64,000 bases of DNA from Arthrobacter sp. NicSoilB4 (GTDB lineage: Bacteria; Actinomycetota; Actinomycetes; Actinomycetales; Micrococcaceae): NCBI RefSeq assembly GCF_019977335.1, contig NZ_AP024653.1, forward strand, positions 2,232,001-2,296,000. The letters run 5' to 3'. The notes below the pieces were generated by a model. It worked only from the letters and a program-made list of their open reading frames with translations. It made no database searches and was not told the origin of the DNA. The position numbers and the translations under genes were made by a program. Shown here piece by piece: positions 38,126-47,821 of the stretch; the first letter of the stretch is position 1; every line of letters starts with the position of its first letter.

Positions 38126-39052
38126 TTACCAGCCGCGCTCGGCGAGGCGGTGCGGCTGCGGGATCTCGTCCACGTTGATGCCGACCATGGCCTCGCCCAG
38201 GCCGCGGGAGGCCTTGGCGATTTCTTCCGGGTCGTCGAAGAAGGTGGTGGCCTTCACGACGGCGGCGGCGCGCTGCGCCGGGTTGCCGGACTTGAAGATG
38301 CCGGAGCCAACGAAGACGCCGTCGGCGCCGAGCTGCATCATCATCGCGGCGTCGGCCGGGGTGGCGATGCCGCCGGCGGTGAACAGCACGACGGGCAGCT
38401 TGCCGGTGGCGGCAACTTCCTTGACCAGTTCGTACGGGGCCTGCAGTTCCTTGGCGGCGACGTAGAGCTCGTCCTCGGCCATGCCGGCGAGCTTCTTGAT
38501 CTCGGCGCGGATCTGGCGCATGTGGGTGGTGGCGTTGGAGACGTCGCCGGTGCCGGCCTCGCCCTTGGAGCGGATCATGGCCGCGCCCTCGTTGATGCGG
38601 CGCAGGGCCTCACCGAGGTTCGTGGCGCCGCAGACGAAGGGAACCGTGAAGTTCCACTTGTCGATGTGGTTGGCGTAGTCGGCCGGGGTCAGGACCTCGG
38701 ACTCGTCGATGTAGTCCACGCCGAGGGTCTGGATGACCTGGGCCTCGACGAAGTGGCCGATACGGACCTTCGCCATGACCGGGATGGACACTGCCGCGAT
38801 GATCGCCTCGATCATGTCCGGATCGGACATGCGGGAGACGCCGCCCTGGGCACGGATATCGGCGGGGACGCGTTCCAGCGCCATGACTGCCACGGCTCCG
38901 GCATCCTCAGCGATGCGGGCCTGCTCGACGTTGACGACGTCCATGATGACGCCGCCCTTGAGCATCTCCGCCATGCCGCGCTTGACGCGGTTGCTGCCCG
39001 TAACGCTCTTCGCGGACGCGCCGGCTTCGCTGCTTACATCAGGTGTAGACAC
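38126..39052 (-). CDS. pdxS: Pyridoxal 5'-phosphate synthase lyase subunit PdxS
   Basis: A 308-residue (beta/alpha)8 PdxS that makes PLP from ribose 5-phosphate, glyceraldehyde 3-phosphate and ammonia from PdxT. Landmarks are [17 protein letters not shown], Lys95 in [14 protein letters not shown] (Schiff-base lysine), and [14 protein letters not shown] (phosphate loop). The GTG at 39052 with AGGGG upstream is chosen over a longer opening. pdxT lies about 9 kb away, separated by murT-gatD and other genes. Confidence 0.97.
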   Translation of the reverse strand: MSTPDVSSEAGASAKSVTGSNRVKRGMAEMLKGGVIMDVVNVEQARIAEDAGAVAVMALERVPADIRAQGGVSRMSDPDMIEAIIAAVSIPVMAKVRIGHFVEAQVIQTLGVDYIDESEVLTPADYANHIDKWNFTVPFVCGATNLGEALRRINEGAAMIRSKGEAGTGDVSNATTHMRQIRAEIKKLAGMAEDELYVAAKELQAPYELVKEVAATGKLPVVLFTAGGIATPADAAMMMQLGADGVFVGSGIFKSGNPAQRAAAVVKATTFFDDPEEIAKASRGLGEAMVGINVDEIPQPHRLAERGW

Positions 39053-39223
39053 AAAAACCCCTATGGGTAGATAGATGACCTCGCCGGAGCGCGGACGGCA
39101 CACAAATGCCGCGTCGCACACACCGGATTACCGGATCCATTGGCCGGTAGTGCTAATACTAGTCCCCCGCCGCGCCCGGTTGAATTCCGGTTACACCCGC
39201 GGGACACGCCGGAACCTGCGCGC

Positions 39224-39862
39224 TCAGGCGGCCTGTCCGGTCGCGGTGCCTTCAGGCTCCTCGAGCGACTGGCGGCGCACCGTGATGATCCGCTGGATGA
39301 CCGTCACGAGGCTCGCCGCCGCCAGCAGGCACAGAGTCGCGAACAGGACCACGGTGGGCAGGCCCAGCCCGGTGAAACCGGTGACCACCAGCACGGACAC
39401 CAGCCGCTCGGCACGCTCGGCAATGCCCACGTTCGCCTGGAAGCCCAGGGCCTCTGCCTTGGCGCGGGCGTAGGAGACCACCATGCCCAGGACGAGGCAG
39501 ACGACGGCGGCAATCGCGATCGCGGCGTCGTCGCCTCCGGTGAAGAACCAGACCGCGACGCCGGCGAACAACGCCCCGTCGGCCACCCGGTCCAGGGTGG
39601 AATCCAGGAAGTTGCCCCAGCGGCCGCCGCCCTTTTGCATCCGGGCCATGATCCCGTCGATGACGTCGGAGAAGATGAAGGCGGTGATGAAGAGTGTGCC
39701 CCACCAGAGCTGGCCCAGCGGGTAGAACACCAGCGCACCGACCACGACGCCCAGGGTTCCAACGATGGTCACTGCGTCCGGGGACACCCCGATCCGTAGC
39801 AGCCAGCGGGCAAGCGGGGAGAACAGCGCGGTGAAGAACCCGCGCGCGTGCCTATTCAGCAT
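39224..39862 (-). CDS. pgsA: CDP-alcohol phosphatidyltransferase, phosphatidylinositol-phosphate synthase type
   Basis: A 212-residue membrane enzyme. The family motif D-x2-DG-x2-AR-x8-G-x3-D-x3-D is present as DVIDGIMAR ... GNFLDSTLDR. Hydrophobic helices surround it. By context with HIT and thrS it matches the mycobacterial pgsA1 locus, which makes phosphatidylinositol phosphate from CDP-diacylglycerol. The start overlaps the HIT stop by 11 bases. The acyltransferase and pimA genes found next in mycobacteria are absent here. Confidence 0.9.
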   Translation of the reverse strand: MLNRHARGFFTALFSPLARWLLRIGVSPDAVTIVGTLGVVVGALVFYPLGQLWWGTLFITAFIFSDVIDGIMARMQKGGGRWGNFLDSTLDRVADGALFAGVAVWFFTGGDDAAIAIAAVVCLVLGMVVSYARAKAEALGFQANVGIAERAERLVSVLVVTGFTGLGLPTVVLFATLCLLAAASLVTVIQRIITVRRQSLEEPEGTATGQAA

Positions 39863-40487
39863 CCGTCGCCCCGGCGGTGGCCTGTTCAGTATCCGTCGCC
39901 GCGGCCGTGGCCTGCGGCCAGGCTTCCGCGACCTGCTGGCGGACCTCGCCCAGGGTCTGCGTGATGGCCTTGGTCTGGGCGATGATCGGGAAGAAGTTCC
40001 CGTCGCCTCCCCAGCGTGGCACCACGTGCTGGTGCAGGTGCCCGGCGATCCCGGCGCCGCCGGTCACACCCTGGTTCATGCCCAGGTTGAAGCCGGTGGG
40101 GTTGGCGACCTTGCGCAGCACGCGCATGGCCGTCTGGGTCAGCTCGGCGAATTCGGCCGTTTCCTCCACGGTCAGGTCCGTGTAGTCGGGAACGTGCCGG
40201 TAGGGGCAGACCAGGAGGTGCCCCGGGTTGTACGGAAAGAGGTTCAGCACGACGTAGCTGGTCCGCCCGCGGTAGACGATCAGTGAATCGTCGTCCTCGC
40301 GTTCCGGCGCCACGCAGAACGGGCAGTCGTCCACGTTCTTGAACTGGTGCTGCCCGCCCTTGATGTACGCCATCCGGTGCGGAGTCCACAGGCGCTGGAA
40401 CGCGTCCGGCACCCCGGCCAGGCCAAAGTCGTCGGTCACGCCGTCGTCCCCCGGATACTCCGGAGCGGCCCCTGTGCTGTCCTGCAT
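39852..40487 (-). CDS. HIT-family hydrolase
   Basis: A 211-residue histidine-triad protein. The triad is HLHQHVV with histidines at 150, 152 and 154; Cys55 and Cys58 (CPFC) mark the N-terminal zinc site. NPGHLLVCPYRH is also typical. In mycobacteria the homologue (Rv2613c) is an AP4A phosphorylase, which might be its role here. The C-terminal tail is Ala/Thr-rich. Lies 20 bases downstream of thrS. Confidence 0.93.
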   Translation of the reverse strand: MQDSTGAAPEYPGDDGVTDDFGLAGVPDAFQRLWTPHRMAYIKGGQHQFKNVDDCPFCVAPEREDDDSLIVYRGRTSYVVLNLFPYNPGHLLVCPYRHVPDYTDLTVEETAEFAELTQTAMRVLRKVANPTGFNLGMNQGVTGGAGIAGHLHQHVVPRWGGDGNFFPIIAQTKAITQTLGEVRQQVAEAWPQATAAATDTEQATAGATDAE

Positions 40488-40507
40488 GCCTGGTTCTTCC
40501 CTGTCCG

Positions 40508-42517
40508 CTAGCTGGTCCGGTTGCGGACGGCGTCAACGATCCGCTGGACTGCCTCGGCCACCGGCACGCCGTTGTCCTGGCTGCCGTCACGGAAGCGGAA
40601 GGACACCGCGCCGGCATCGGCGTCGTCGCCCCCGGCGATCAGCACGAACGGAATCTTGTCCTTGCTGGCGGTGCGGATCTTCTTCGGGAAACGGTCCGAG
40701 GAAATATCCACTTCAGCGCGGATTCCGGCGGCCTTGAGCTGGTCCACGACGTCGAACATGTAGTCGTTGAACGCCTCGGCCACCGGGATGCCGACCACCT
40801 GGACGGGGGCCAGCCAGGCCGGGAAGGCGCCGGCATAGTGCTCGGTGAGCACACCCATGAACCGTTCCACGGAACCGAACAGGGCGCGGTGGATCATGAC
40901 CGGGCGCTGGCGCGTGCCGTCCGCGGCCTGGAATTCGAGTTCGAACCGCTCGGGCAGGTTGAAGTCCAGCTGGATGGTGGACATCTGCCAGGTGCGGCCG
41001 AGGGCGTCCTTGGCCTGGACGGAGATCTTGGGGCCGTAGAACGCGGCTCCGCCCGGATCCGGGATGAGCTCCAGGCCCGAGGCTTCGGCAACTTCGGCGA
41101 GGGTGCGGGTGGCTTCGTCCCAGGCGGCGTCGTCGCCGACGAACTTGTCTGGGTTCTTGGTCGAGAGCTCCAGGTAGAAGTCGTCGAGGCCGTAGTCCTT
41201 GAGCAGGCCCAGCACGAAGTTCAGGGTGCCGGTGAGCTCGTCCTTCATCTGCTCGCGGGTGCAGTAGATGTGGGCGTCGTCCTGGGTCATGCCGCGCACG
41301 CGGGTGAGGCCGTGCACCACTCCGGACTTCTCGTAGCGGTAGACGGAGCCGAATTCGAACAGCCGCAGCGGCAGTTCGCGGTAGGAGCGGCCGCGGGAAC
41401 GGAAGATGAGGTTGTGCATCGGGCAGTTCATCGGCTTCAGGTAGTAGTCCTGGCCGGGCTTGCGCACGGTGCCGTCCTCGTTCAGTTCCGCGTCGATGTG
41501 CATCGCCGGGAACATGCCCTCCTTGTACCAGTCCAGGTGGCCGGAGACCTCGTAGAGGTGGCCCTTGGTGATGTGCGGGGTGTAGACGAAGTCGTAGCCG
41601 GCATCGACGTGGCGCTGGCGGGAGTAGTCCTCCATGGCCTTGCGGATGATGCCGCCCTTGGGGTGGAACACCGGCAGGCCGGAGCCCAGCTCGTCCGGGA
41701 AGGAGAACAGGTCCAGCTCCGCGCCGAGTTTGCGGTGGTCGCGTCGTTCGGCCTCGGCGATGCGCTCCTGGTAGGCCTTCAGGGCGTCCTTGGTGGGCCA
41801 CGCGGTGCCGTAGATCCGCTGCAGCTGCTGGTTATTCTGGTTGCCCAGCCAGTAGGCGGCCGAGGACCGGGTCAGGGCGAAGGCGTTGGAGATGAGCTTG
41901 GTGTTGGGCAGGTGGGGGCCGCGGCACAGGTCGCACCAGACGCTGTCCCCGCTCTTGCGGTCCACGTTGTCGTAGATGGTGATGTCCCCGGCGCCGACCT
42001 CGACGTTGACGCCTTCGCCGGCGTCGGCGGCCTCGTTCTTCTTGCCCAGCAGTTCGAGCTTGTACGGCTCGTCCTTCATCGCCTCGCGGGCCTCGTCCTC
42101 AGACACTACGCGGCGGACGAATTTCTGGTTCTGGTTGATGATCTTGAGCATCATCTTTTCCAGGGTCTTCAGGTCTTCCGGCGTGAACGGCTCCTCGACG
42201 TCGAAATCGAAGTAGAAGCCGTCGGTGATGTAGGGGCCGATGCCAAGCTTGGCGTCGGGGCGCAGCTGCTGCACGGCCTGGGCCATGACGTGGGCCGTGG
42301 AGTGGCGCAGGACGTTGAGTCCGTCCGGGGAATCGATGGTGACGGCCTCGACCGTGGCGTCCTCGGGCAGCGGCTGGTCCAGGTCCTTCAGCTCGCCGTT
42401 GATACGGGCCACAACGACGTCGCGGCGCTCAAAAAAGAGTTCCGCGCCGGTGGTCCCGGTAGTCACCTTGGTCTCTTCGCCATCGACGAGAAGGGTGATC
42501 TGCTGGGCATCTGACAC
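40508..42517 (-). CDS. thrS: Threonyl-tRNA synthetase
   Basis: A 669-residue ThrRS: TGS domain ([14 protein letters not shown]), editing domain ([12 protein letters not shown] with the HxxxH metal motif, [24 protein letters not shown]), class II core ([45 protein letters not shown]), and C-terminal anticodon domain. Zinc-site Cys in MNCPMH is present. GTG start at 42517 with GGAGA. Operon thrS-HIT-pgsA. Confidence 0.98.
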   Translation of the reverse strand: MSDAQQITLLVDGEETKVTTGTTGAELFFERRDVVVARINGELKDLDQPLPEDATVEAVTIDSPDGLNVLRHSTAHVMAQAVQQLRPDAKLGIGPYITDGFYFDFDVEEPFTPEDLKTLEKMMLKIINQNQKFVRRVVSEDEAREAMKDEPYKLELLGKKNEAADAGEGVNVEVGAGDITIYDNVDRKSGDSVWCDLCRGPHLPNTKLISNAFALTRSSAAYWLGNQNNQQLQRIYGTAWPTKDALKAYQERIAEAERRDHRKLGAELDLFSFPDELGSGLPVFHPKGGIIRKAMEDYSRQRHVDAGYDFVYTPHITKGHLYEVSGHLDWYKEGMFPAMHIDAELNEDGTVRKPGQDYYLKPMNCPMHNLIFRSRGRSYRELPLRLFEFGSVYRYEKSGVVHGLTRVRGMTQDDAHIYCTREQMKDELTGTLNFVLGLLKDYGLDDFYLELSTKNPDKFVGDDAAWDEATRTLAEVAEASGLELIPDPGGAAFYGPKISVQAKDALGRTWQMSTIQLDFNLPERFELEFQAADGTRQRPVMIHRALFGSVERFMGVLTEHYAGAFPAWLAPVQVVGIPVAEAFNDYMFDVVDQLKAAGIRAEVDISSDRFPKKIRTASKDKIPFVLIAGGDDADAGAVSFRFRDGSQDNGVPVAEAVQRIVDAVRNRTS

Positions 42518-42623
42518 GGGTGTCTCCTATTCAAAGTTAAGGCTTCGTAGCTTGTGGCGTACGGGGACCACAGCCAGCCTCGTCCATGCTATCGGTTTCT
42601 GAAGAGGCCAACCAACGCGCCAC

Positions 42624-45600
42624 TCAGCCTCCCAGCCCGGTGATGGCGAGGTGGCGGCTGATGCCGTCAAGGGGTCCCGGCGGCTCGGGTTCCCGGGTGT
42701 CCGGGATTCCGGAGGCCGGGACCGGGAAGGGCAGGGTCTCCGTGCGGCTCAGGTCCCAGGCCATGCTGGCGCTGATACTGATGCCCCGCGGCCCGGTCCG
42801 CCGGGTGGTCCCCCGGATCAGCAGCAGCCTGGTGCCGAACAACAATGGACCCGCCAACTCCTGGGCCTCATGGAAGAAGACCGAGTCCACGCAGCCCGTG
42901 CCGTCGTCGATGCTGATGAACACCACCCGGCGGCCGCCCCGCATCGGAGGGGTCTGTGTGGCGACGCGGACTCCGGCGACCAGCACCTCGGTGCCGTTGC
43001 GCAGCCCCAGCAGTTTGTCCGCGGTGGTGACGCCGAGACGGTCCAGGAGGGGCCGGTGGCTGGACATCAGATGGTCGCTGACGTCCACGGCCATCAGGTC
43101 CAGTTCGGCCCGGACGGTATCCACCAGGGTGGGCGCGGGCAGCCCGGCCTTGAGGTTTTTCAGCTCGACGTCGCCCAGCGGCAGTGACAGCTGCCCCTCG
43201 ATCACGTCCACGCCTTTACGGTGTGGACGGCTTTGCAGGGTTTGCAGGTGCTGGACCAGGTCTGCGCGGTTGGCGGTCCCGCCGGCGGCGCGGTGGAGGG
43301 AGTCGAAGGCGCCCAGCTGGGCCAGCCGCTGGATGCTGGGTTTGCTCAGCCGGGACCTGGCCCGCAGGTCCGCGAGCGAGTCGTAGGGCTGGCCTGCCAC
43401 GATCCGCTTCAGCTCGGTTCCCGAGAGCCCGTAAATGCCGTTCAGGCTCAGCCTGATGCCCAGCTTGCCGCGGTCCGGGCCGGCGGCCACGCGTTCCACC
43501 CGGTACTCTGCCTGGCTGCGGTTGATGTCCAAGGGCAGGATGGGGATTCCCAACCGCCGGGCCTCGGCGACGAGGAGCCTTTTGGGATACATGCCCGGGT
43601 CGTGCTCCCACAGCCCGGCGAGGAATGCCTCCGGGTGGTGGGTCTTGAGCCAGGCCGACTGGTAGGTGGGCACGGCAAAGGCGGCGCCGTGGGCCTTGCA
43701 GAACCCGAAGCTGCCGAAGGCCTTGAGCGTGCCCCAGACCTTGTCCACCACCTCGGGGCTGTACGCCCGGGCACGGGCCTCCGTCCGGAAAAACTCCTCC
43801 ACCCTGCCTTCCAGCACCTCGTTGCCGAGGGCGCGGCGGAATTCGTCCGCCCGCGCCAGCCCGCATCCGGTCATGACGTCGAAGGTCTTCAGGATCTGCT
43901 CATGGAACACAGTGACCCCGTGTGTTTCCTTGAGGACCGGCTTGAGGTCAGGGTGCGGGTAGACCTCGGGGGCGAAGCCGTGCCGGTGCTCCAGGAAGGG
44001 CCGGACCATGTCCGATTTCATCGGGCCCGGCCGGAACAGGGAGATGTCGATGATGAGGTCGTTGAACTCCCGGGGGGCGAGCTTGCCGATCAGCTCCCGC
44101 TGGCCCGGGGATTCGATCTGGAAGCAGCCCAGGGTGTGGGTGCTGCGGATCAGCTCGTAGGTGGGTTCGTCGTCGAGCGGCACGGCGTTGAGGTCGATCG
44201 CGCCGTCCTCGGAGATGTAGTCCGGGCCCGTCCCGTCCGGCCCCGCCGGGTGCGCGCCGGCAGCCACCACCTCGGCTTTGGAGGGGTGCAGGCGGATCAC
44301 CTCGCGGACGGCGAAGGCCATGGCGCTTTGCATACGGACGCCCAGAACATCGAGTTTGAGCATGCCCATCGGGTCCATGTCGTGCTTGTCGAACTGGCTC
44401 ATGGGCAGGCCCAGTCCGCTGGGCTGCACGGGCGTGCGGTCCAGCAGGGTGGCGTCCCCCAGGATGACCCCGCAGGGGTGCATGGAGATATGGCGCGGCA
44501 GCCGGTCCAGCCGTTCAGTGAGGTCCACCAGCAGGTCAAGCTGCTGGTTCCCGCTGAAGTCGCGCTGCCCCACCCGGCCGGCGAATTCCTTCAGCTCAGG
44601 CTTCTCCTCGAGGGCTTCGCGGAAGTTCCGGGCCGAGAATCGCCACAGCTGCTTGGCGATGTCCCCGATTTCGCCCTCCTCCATGCCCAGGGCAAGGCCG
44701 GCGTCGCGCACGGCTCCGCGGGCGCGGTAGCCGTTCTGCATGCTCATCAGCGTGACGCGCTCTGAGCCGAAGCGCTCGAAGATTTTCCGGTATACGTTGT
44801 GCCGTTCGGCGCTCTCGACGTCGATGTCGATGTCCGGCAGGGTGGCGCGGTCCCGGGAGAGGAAGCGCTCGAAGATCAGATCGTGCTGCAGCGGATTCAC
44901 CTGGCTGACGTCGATCAGGTAGTTGACCAGGCTGGATGCCCCCGAACCTCGGGCTGCGGCCCGGACCCCCATGTCCAGGATCATCCGGGAAACTTCGGCG
45001 ACGGTCAGGAAGTATGCGGCGAAGCCCAGGCTGTCGATGATCCGCAGCTCGTGTTCCAGCCGCGAGCGCAGCTCCCCGGCGGCTTTGCCCGTGATCCCGG
45101 GGAACCGCCGGCTGATGCCGGCTTCACACCGCAGGGTGAGCTCCACGAGGGCGTCCCCGGCGATCCCGATCACCGAGGCTTCCGGTACTACCGGCTGTTT
45201 CCACCCCATGTCCGTCACTGGGTCCATCCGGCAGCGGTCCGCGAGCGCCTCCGTCTGGGCCATAAGGCTCTTGAGGTCAGCGGCGCCGTATCCGGCGGCG
45301 TGCATGATCTCCTTGCCGAGCTGGAGCATTTGCGCCGCGGATTTGAGCCAGCCCTGCCCGTTGGGCTGCAGCAGCGGGGCGGCGGAAAGTTCGGGCAGCG
45401 ATTTCAGGGTGCGGGCCGAATCCAGCACATCCGCGGTGGCCGCCCCGTCCTCGGCCACGTACCGCACGGCGTTGCTCAGCACGGCGGGGACCCCGTGTTC
45501 GGCGGCAAGCTTGAGCATCCGTACCGCGTGGGCGGTGCTCAGCGGTTCCCCGGGCGGGCTGAGCTGGCTGACCACCTCGGCGGCGATGGTTCCGGGCGGC

Positions 45601-46124
45601 ATGGCGTCGAGCCAGCGCTTGAACAGGGTGCGGGGGCGCAGGTAGCGCCTCCCGCCCATGGCGCGTCCCACGTCGGAGTCGGGTCCAATCAGCACGGTCA
45701 GCACCGGCTTGAGCGTTTCAGGGTGCAGGGTGCGGGAGGCCAGCTCAGCCCGGGTAACGGCGACGGGCACCACTCCCCCGGCTTTGCCCGTGGTGCGGGC
45801 ATGCGCATCGGAGATCAGCCGGCACAGTGCTCGGTAGCCGGCACCGTTGTTGTGCCCGTGGGCCAGCACGACGACGCGTCCCCCCACCTGGGTGCGGAGG
45901 TCGCCGTCGTCGTCAAAGACCGCAAGGTCCACCCCGACGACCGGGTCCAGCCCGGCCGCCATGCAGGCCCTCAGGTGCTTGACCGTCCCGTAGAGGCCGT
46001 CGCGGTCAGTGCAGGCGAGCGCCGTCGCCCCGTCTGCTGCGGCGGCGGCCGCCAGCTCATCCGGCCAGGAGACCCCATAGTGGGCACTGAAGGCGGTGGA
46101 GACATGGAGATGGGTGAAGCTCAT
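42624..46124 (-). CDS. dnaE2: Error-prone DNA polymerase DnaE2
   Basis: A 1166-residue C-family polymerase of the DnaE2 type, the SOS mutagenic polymerase. The N-terminal PHP domain begins FTHLHVSTAFS, but TDRDGLYG has Arg where a metal-binding His would sit, so it probably has no active phosphoesterase. The polymerase active-site region is LPDIDIDVESAERHNVY and the thumb/finger regions follow. No tau-binding tail is evident. The start overlaps the DUF6504 stop by four bases (ATGA). A LexA-like box lies upstream of the pair. Confidence 0.95.
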   Translation of the reverse strand: MSFTHLHVSTAFSAHYGVSWPDELAAAAAADGATALACTDRDGLYGTVKHLRACMAAGLDPVVGVDLAVFDDDGDLRTQVGGRVVVLAHGHNNGAGYRALCRLISDAHARTTGKAGGVVPVAVTRAELASRTLHPETLKPVLTVLIGPDSDVGRAMGGRRYLRPRTLFKRWLDAMPPGTIAAEVVSQLSPPGEPLSTAHAVRMLKLAAEHGVPAVLSNAVRYVAEDGAATADVLDSARTLKSLPELSAAPLLQPNGQGWLKSAAQMLQLGKEIMHAAGYGAADLKSLMAQTEALADRCRMDPVTDMGWKQPVVPEASVIGIAGDALVELTLRCEAGISRRFPGITGKAAGELRSRLEHELRIIDSLGFAAYFLTVAEVSRMILDMGVRAAARGSGASSLVNYLIDVSQVNPLQHDLIFERFLSRDRATLPDIDIDVESAERHNVYRKIFERFGSERVTLMSMQNGYRARGAVRDAGLALGMEEGEIGDIAKQLWRFSARNFREALEEKPELKEFAGRVGQRDFSGNQQLDLLVDLTERLDRLPRHISMHPCGVILGDATLLDRTPVQPSGLGLPMSQFDKHDMDPMGMLKLDVLGVRMQSAMAFAVREVIRLHPSKAEVVAAGAHPAGPDGTGPDYISEDGAIDLNAVPLDDEPTYELIRSTHTLGCFQIESPGQRELIGKLAPREFNDLIIDISLFRPGPMKSDMVRPFLEHRHGFAPEVYPHPDLKPVLKETHGVTVFHEQILKTFDVMTGCGLARADEFRRALGNEVLEGRVEEFFRTEARARAYSPEVVDKVWGTLKAFGSFGFCKAHGAAFAVPTYQSAWLKTHHPEAFLAGLWEHDPGMYPKRLLVAEARRLGIPILPLDINRSQAEYRVERVAAGPDRGKLGIRLSLNGIYGLSGTELKRIVAGQPYDSLADLRARSRLSKPSIQRLAQLGAFDSLHRAAGGTANRADLVQHLQTLQSRPHRKGVDVIEGQLSLPLGDVELKNLKAGLPAPTLVDTVRAELDLMAVDVSDHLMSSHRPLLDRLGVTTADKLLGLRNGTEVLVAGVRVATQTPPMRGGRRVVFISIDDGTGCVDSVFFHEAQELAGPLLFGTRLLLIRGTTRRTGPRGISISASMAWDLSRTETLPFPVPASGIPDTREPEPPGPLDGISRHLAITGLGG

Positions 46125-46450
46125 GCTGATTCGGGCTTCCGGTGAAGCAGGGCGTCATGGATCCGCAGCAGGCGCCAGCGTCCGCTGCCGACATGCCGGG
46201 TGAGGTCAAGGGTGAGGGGTTCGGGGTCGGGGGAACCTGCCCGGCGCACCTGGACCCGCCAGATCTCATGGTCCACGAGTCCCGGGCCGCTGCCCAGCGG
46301 CGCCCGCTGCTCTTCCGCCCACCACTGGCGGCGCTCAAACCAGCGGACCGGTTCGGCGCAGACGGCGTAGTGCCGGCCCGCCCAGTCCAGCTCCAGGGGC
46401 TGGCCTGAGGGTGTGCAGACGACGTCTACCGACTCGCTGAACATGCCCAT
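46121..46450 (-). CDS. DUF6504 family protein, SOS operon partner of dnaE2
   Basis: A 109-residue small protein (MGMFSESVDVVCTPSGQ start), rich in Trp and Arg, with PEPLTLDLTRHVGSG in the middle. DUF6504 genes in Actinobacteria commonly sit between the Y-family polymerase (ImuB-like) and dnaE2. The ATG at 46450 has GGGAGG upstream. It overlaps dnaE2 by four bases. No Y-family polymerase is present here. Function unknown but probably a translesion accessory. Confidence 0.8.
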   Translation of the reverse strand: MGMFSESVDVVCTPSGQPLELDWAGRHYAVCAEPVRWFERRQWWAEEQRAPLGSGPGLVDHEIWRVQVRRAGSPDPEPLTLDLTRHVGSGRWRLLRIHDALLHRKPESA

Positions 46451-46520
46451 CGCGCCTCCCGGACCACCATCTGCAAGAACCATCTGGCCTAACAATCTGG
46501 CTATAGCAGCCAGCAACCGT

Positions 46521-46536
46521 TCGAACATATTTTCGA
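46521..46536. promoter_or_regulatory. Predicted LexA (SOS) box
   Basis: The sequence TCGAACATATTTTCGA fits the actinobacterial SOS palindrome TCGAAC-N4-GTTCGA with one mismatch (T instead of G). It lies 71 bases upstream of the DUF6504-dnaE2 start and 82 bases upstream of the divergent gene at 46618. SOS control of dnaE2 is well established in mycobacteria. Confidence 0.75.
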
Positions 46537-46617
46537 ACAGTTCCAGTCTACGACGGTGCCGGGGCAAAACCTAGATCAGGGGTGGACGGACGCAGGCACA
46601 GGTAGCAGGATTGAGCC

Positions 46618-47004
46618 ATGAGCTCCCATAACGCACTTCTGAAGCACGTCAGCATCGCCGCCGAGGACACGTCCTTGGTGGCGAAGTTCGATATAGACGG
46701 AAACATCCCCGGCCAGGGCGCCTACGTGGTGGGGCTGGTAGCCGCGACCCCGGATCATTCCCACCAGCGACGAATGGGGATCGAGTTCATGAACGGGGAA
46801 GCCGTGTCCTTCTACTGCTTCAGTCATGACGGCACAGAGGAGAACTTTGACCTCAAGGGAGTGGAGCACTCCGGCAACACCATTACCGGGCACTTTCCGC
46901 TCAGCACCATCATGGGCCTGGCCAAGGGGCACCTCATGACGGCCTTCAGCGACTGCGACGGCCGCGACTACCAGGCAAACGTCCCGGTGGCGGAGGCCCT
47001 CTAG
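46618..47004 (+). CDS. Hypothetical protein, possibly SOS-linked
   Basis: A 128-residue soluble protein with a mixed beta pattern (LVAKFDIDGNIPGQGAYVVGLVA; EAVSFYCFSHDGTEENFDL; NTITGHFPLSTIMG). No recognisable domain or signal. It is transcribed divergently from the DUF6504-dnaE2 pair over the LexA-box-containing gap, so it may share that control. I do not recognise a family. Confidence 0.65.
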   Translation: MSSHNALLKHVSIAAEDTSLVAKFDIDGNIPGQGAYVVGLVAATPDHSHQRRMGIEFMNGEAVSFYCFSHDGTEENFDLKGVEHSGNTITGHFPLSTIMGLAKGHLMTAFSDCDGRDYQANVPVAEAL

Positions 47005-47015
47005 GCCCCCACGCT

Positions 47016-47342
47016 CTAGGAGCTGGCTTTGTAGACTTCCAGCTCGAGCGTGATGAACGCGTCGATCATGGCACGGTAGGTCTTCTCTACAAGGTCGACG
47101 TCGATGTCCTTTTGTTCCGCCGTGGCGCGGACATGCTCGATAACCCGCTCCACCCGGCCCGGGGCACGCACTTCGGCGCTGTCGGCCTTGAGGGTTCCGG
47201 CGATCCGGATCAGGCGCTCGCGGCGGCCGATCAGCGACACGATCTGCTCGTCCACCTCGTCCACGGCCACCCGCACAGCAGCGAGCTGCTCCCGGTCGGC
47301 CTTGGCAGCTTTTTCGTCTTGGTGATTTGTGGACATGTGCAT
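47016..47342 (-). CDS. Chorismate mutase, AroQ class
   Basis: A 108-residue AroQ-type chorismate mutase (chorismate to prephenate; phenylalanine and tyrosine route). The helix pattern VDEVDEQIVSLIGRRERLIRIAGTLKAD includes the conserved Arg and the later helix contains DVDLVEKTYRAMIDAFITLE. The ATG at 47342 or 47336 are both possible; the longer frame to 47384 would overlap the divergent VOC gene. Length fits a monofunctional small enzyme. Confidence 0.9.
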   Translation of the reverse strand: MHMSTNHQDEKAAKADREQLAAVRVAVDEVDEQIVSLIGRRERLIRIAGTLKADSAEVRAPGRVERVIEHVRATAEQKDIDVDLVEKTYRAMIDAFITLELEVYKASS

Positions 47343-47353
47343 GACAGTATCGA

Positions 47354-47779
47354 ATGATGCAGCCACGAGTCGATTTAATCTCACTGGGAGTCCGCAGTGT
47401 TGACGCCTCCCGTAGTTTCTATGTAGATGGCCTGGGCTGGCCCGTCCACCGGGAAGTCCGGGGCGAGGTCCTGTTCATCCAGGCCAACCACGGCCTCATC
47501 CTCTCGCTCTGGGATGCCGGGCAGATGCAGGCCGAAGCTGCCGTTGATCCCCCCGCCGGCGTTCCCTCCATCACCCTGAGCCACAACCTGGGCAGCGCTG
47601 CGGAAGTCGACTGGGTGATGGCGGAGGCCGAGGCCGCCGGAGCGGCGATCATCGCCGAGCCTAAGACCCAGTCCTGGGGCGGCTACACCGGCTACTTCGC
47701 CGATCCCGACGGCTACCGCTGGGAGGTCGCCTTCAATCCCAGCTGGGGGGTCGACGGCGGCGGAAAAGTCACACTCTGA
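47354..47779 (+). CDS. VOC-family (glyoxalase/bleomycin resistance-like) protein
   Basis: A 141-residue vicinal-oxygen-chelate protein with two beta-alpha-beta-beta-beta units. The N-terminal unit contains SLGVRSVDASRSFYVDGLGWP; the C-terminal unit GYTGYFADPDGYRWEVAFNPSW with the expected PDGYRWE. Start ATG at 47354; divergent from the chorismate mutase. Specific substrate unknown. Confidence 0.9.
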   Translation: MMQPRVDLISLGVRSVDASRSFYVDGLGWPVHREVRGEVLFIQANHGLILSLWDAGQMQAEAAVDPPAGVPSITLSHNLGSAAEVDWVMAEAEAAGAAIIAEPKTQSWGGYTGYFADPDGYRWEVAFNPSWGVDGGGKVTL

Positions 47780-47821
47780 CCCGCGCCTCCCCCGGGCCTT
47801 CGGGGATGCTGGCTCCCCGAC

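Noticed and set aside
44799..46145. A long plus-strand frame opposite dnaE2
   Set aside because: Low-complexity Gly/Arg/Val translation with no motifs; dnaE2 on the other strand explains the sequence.
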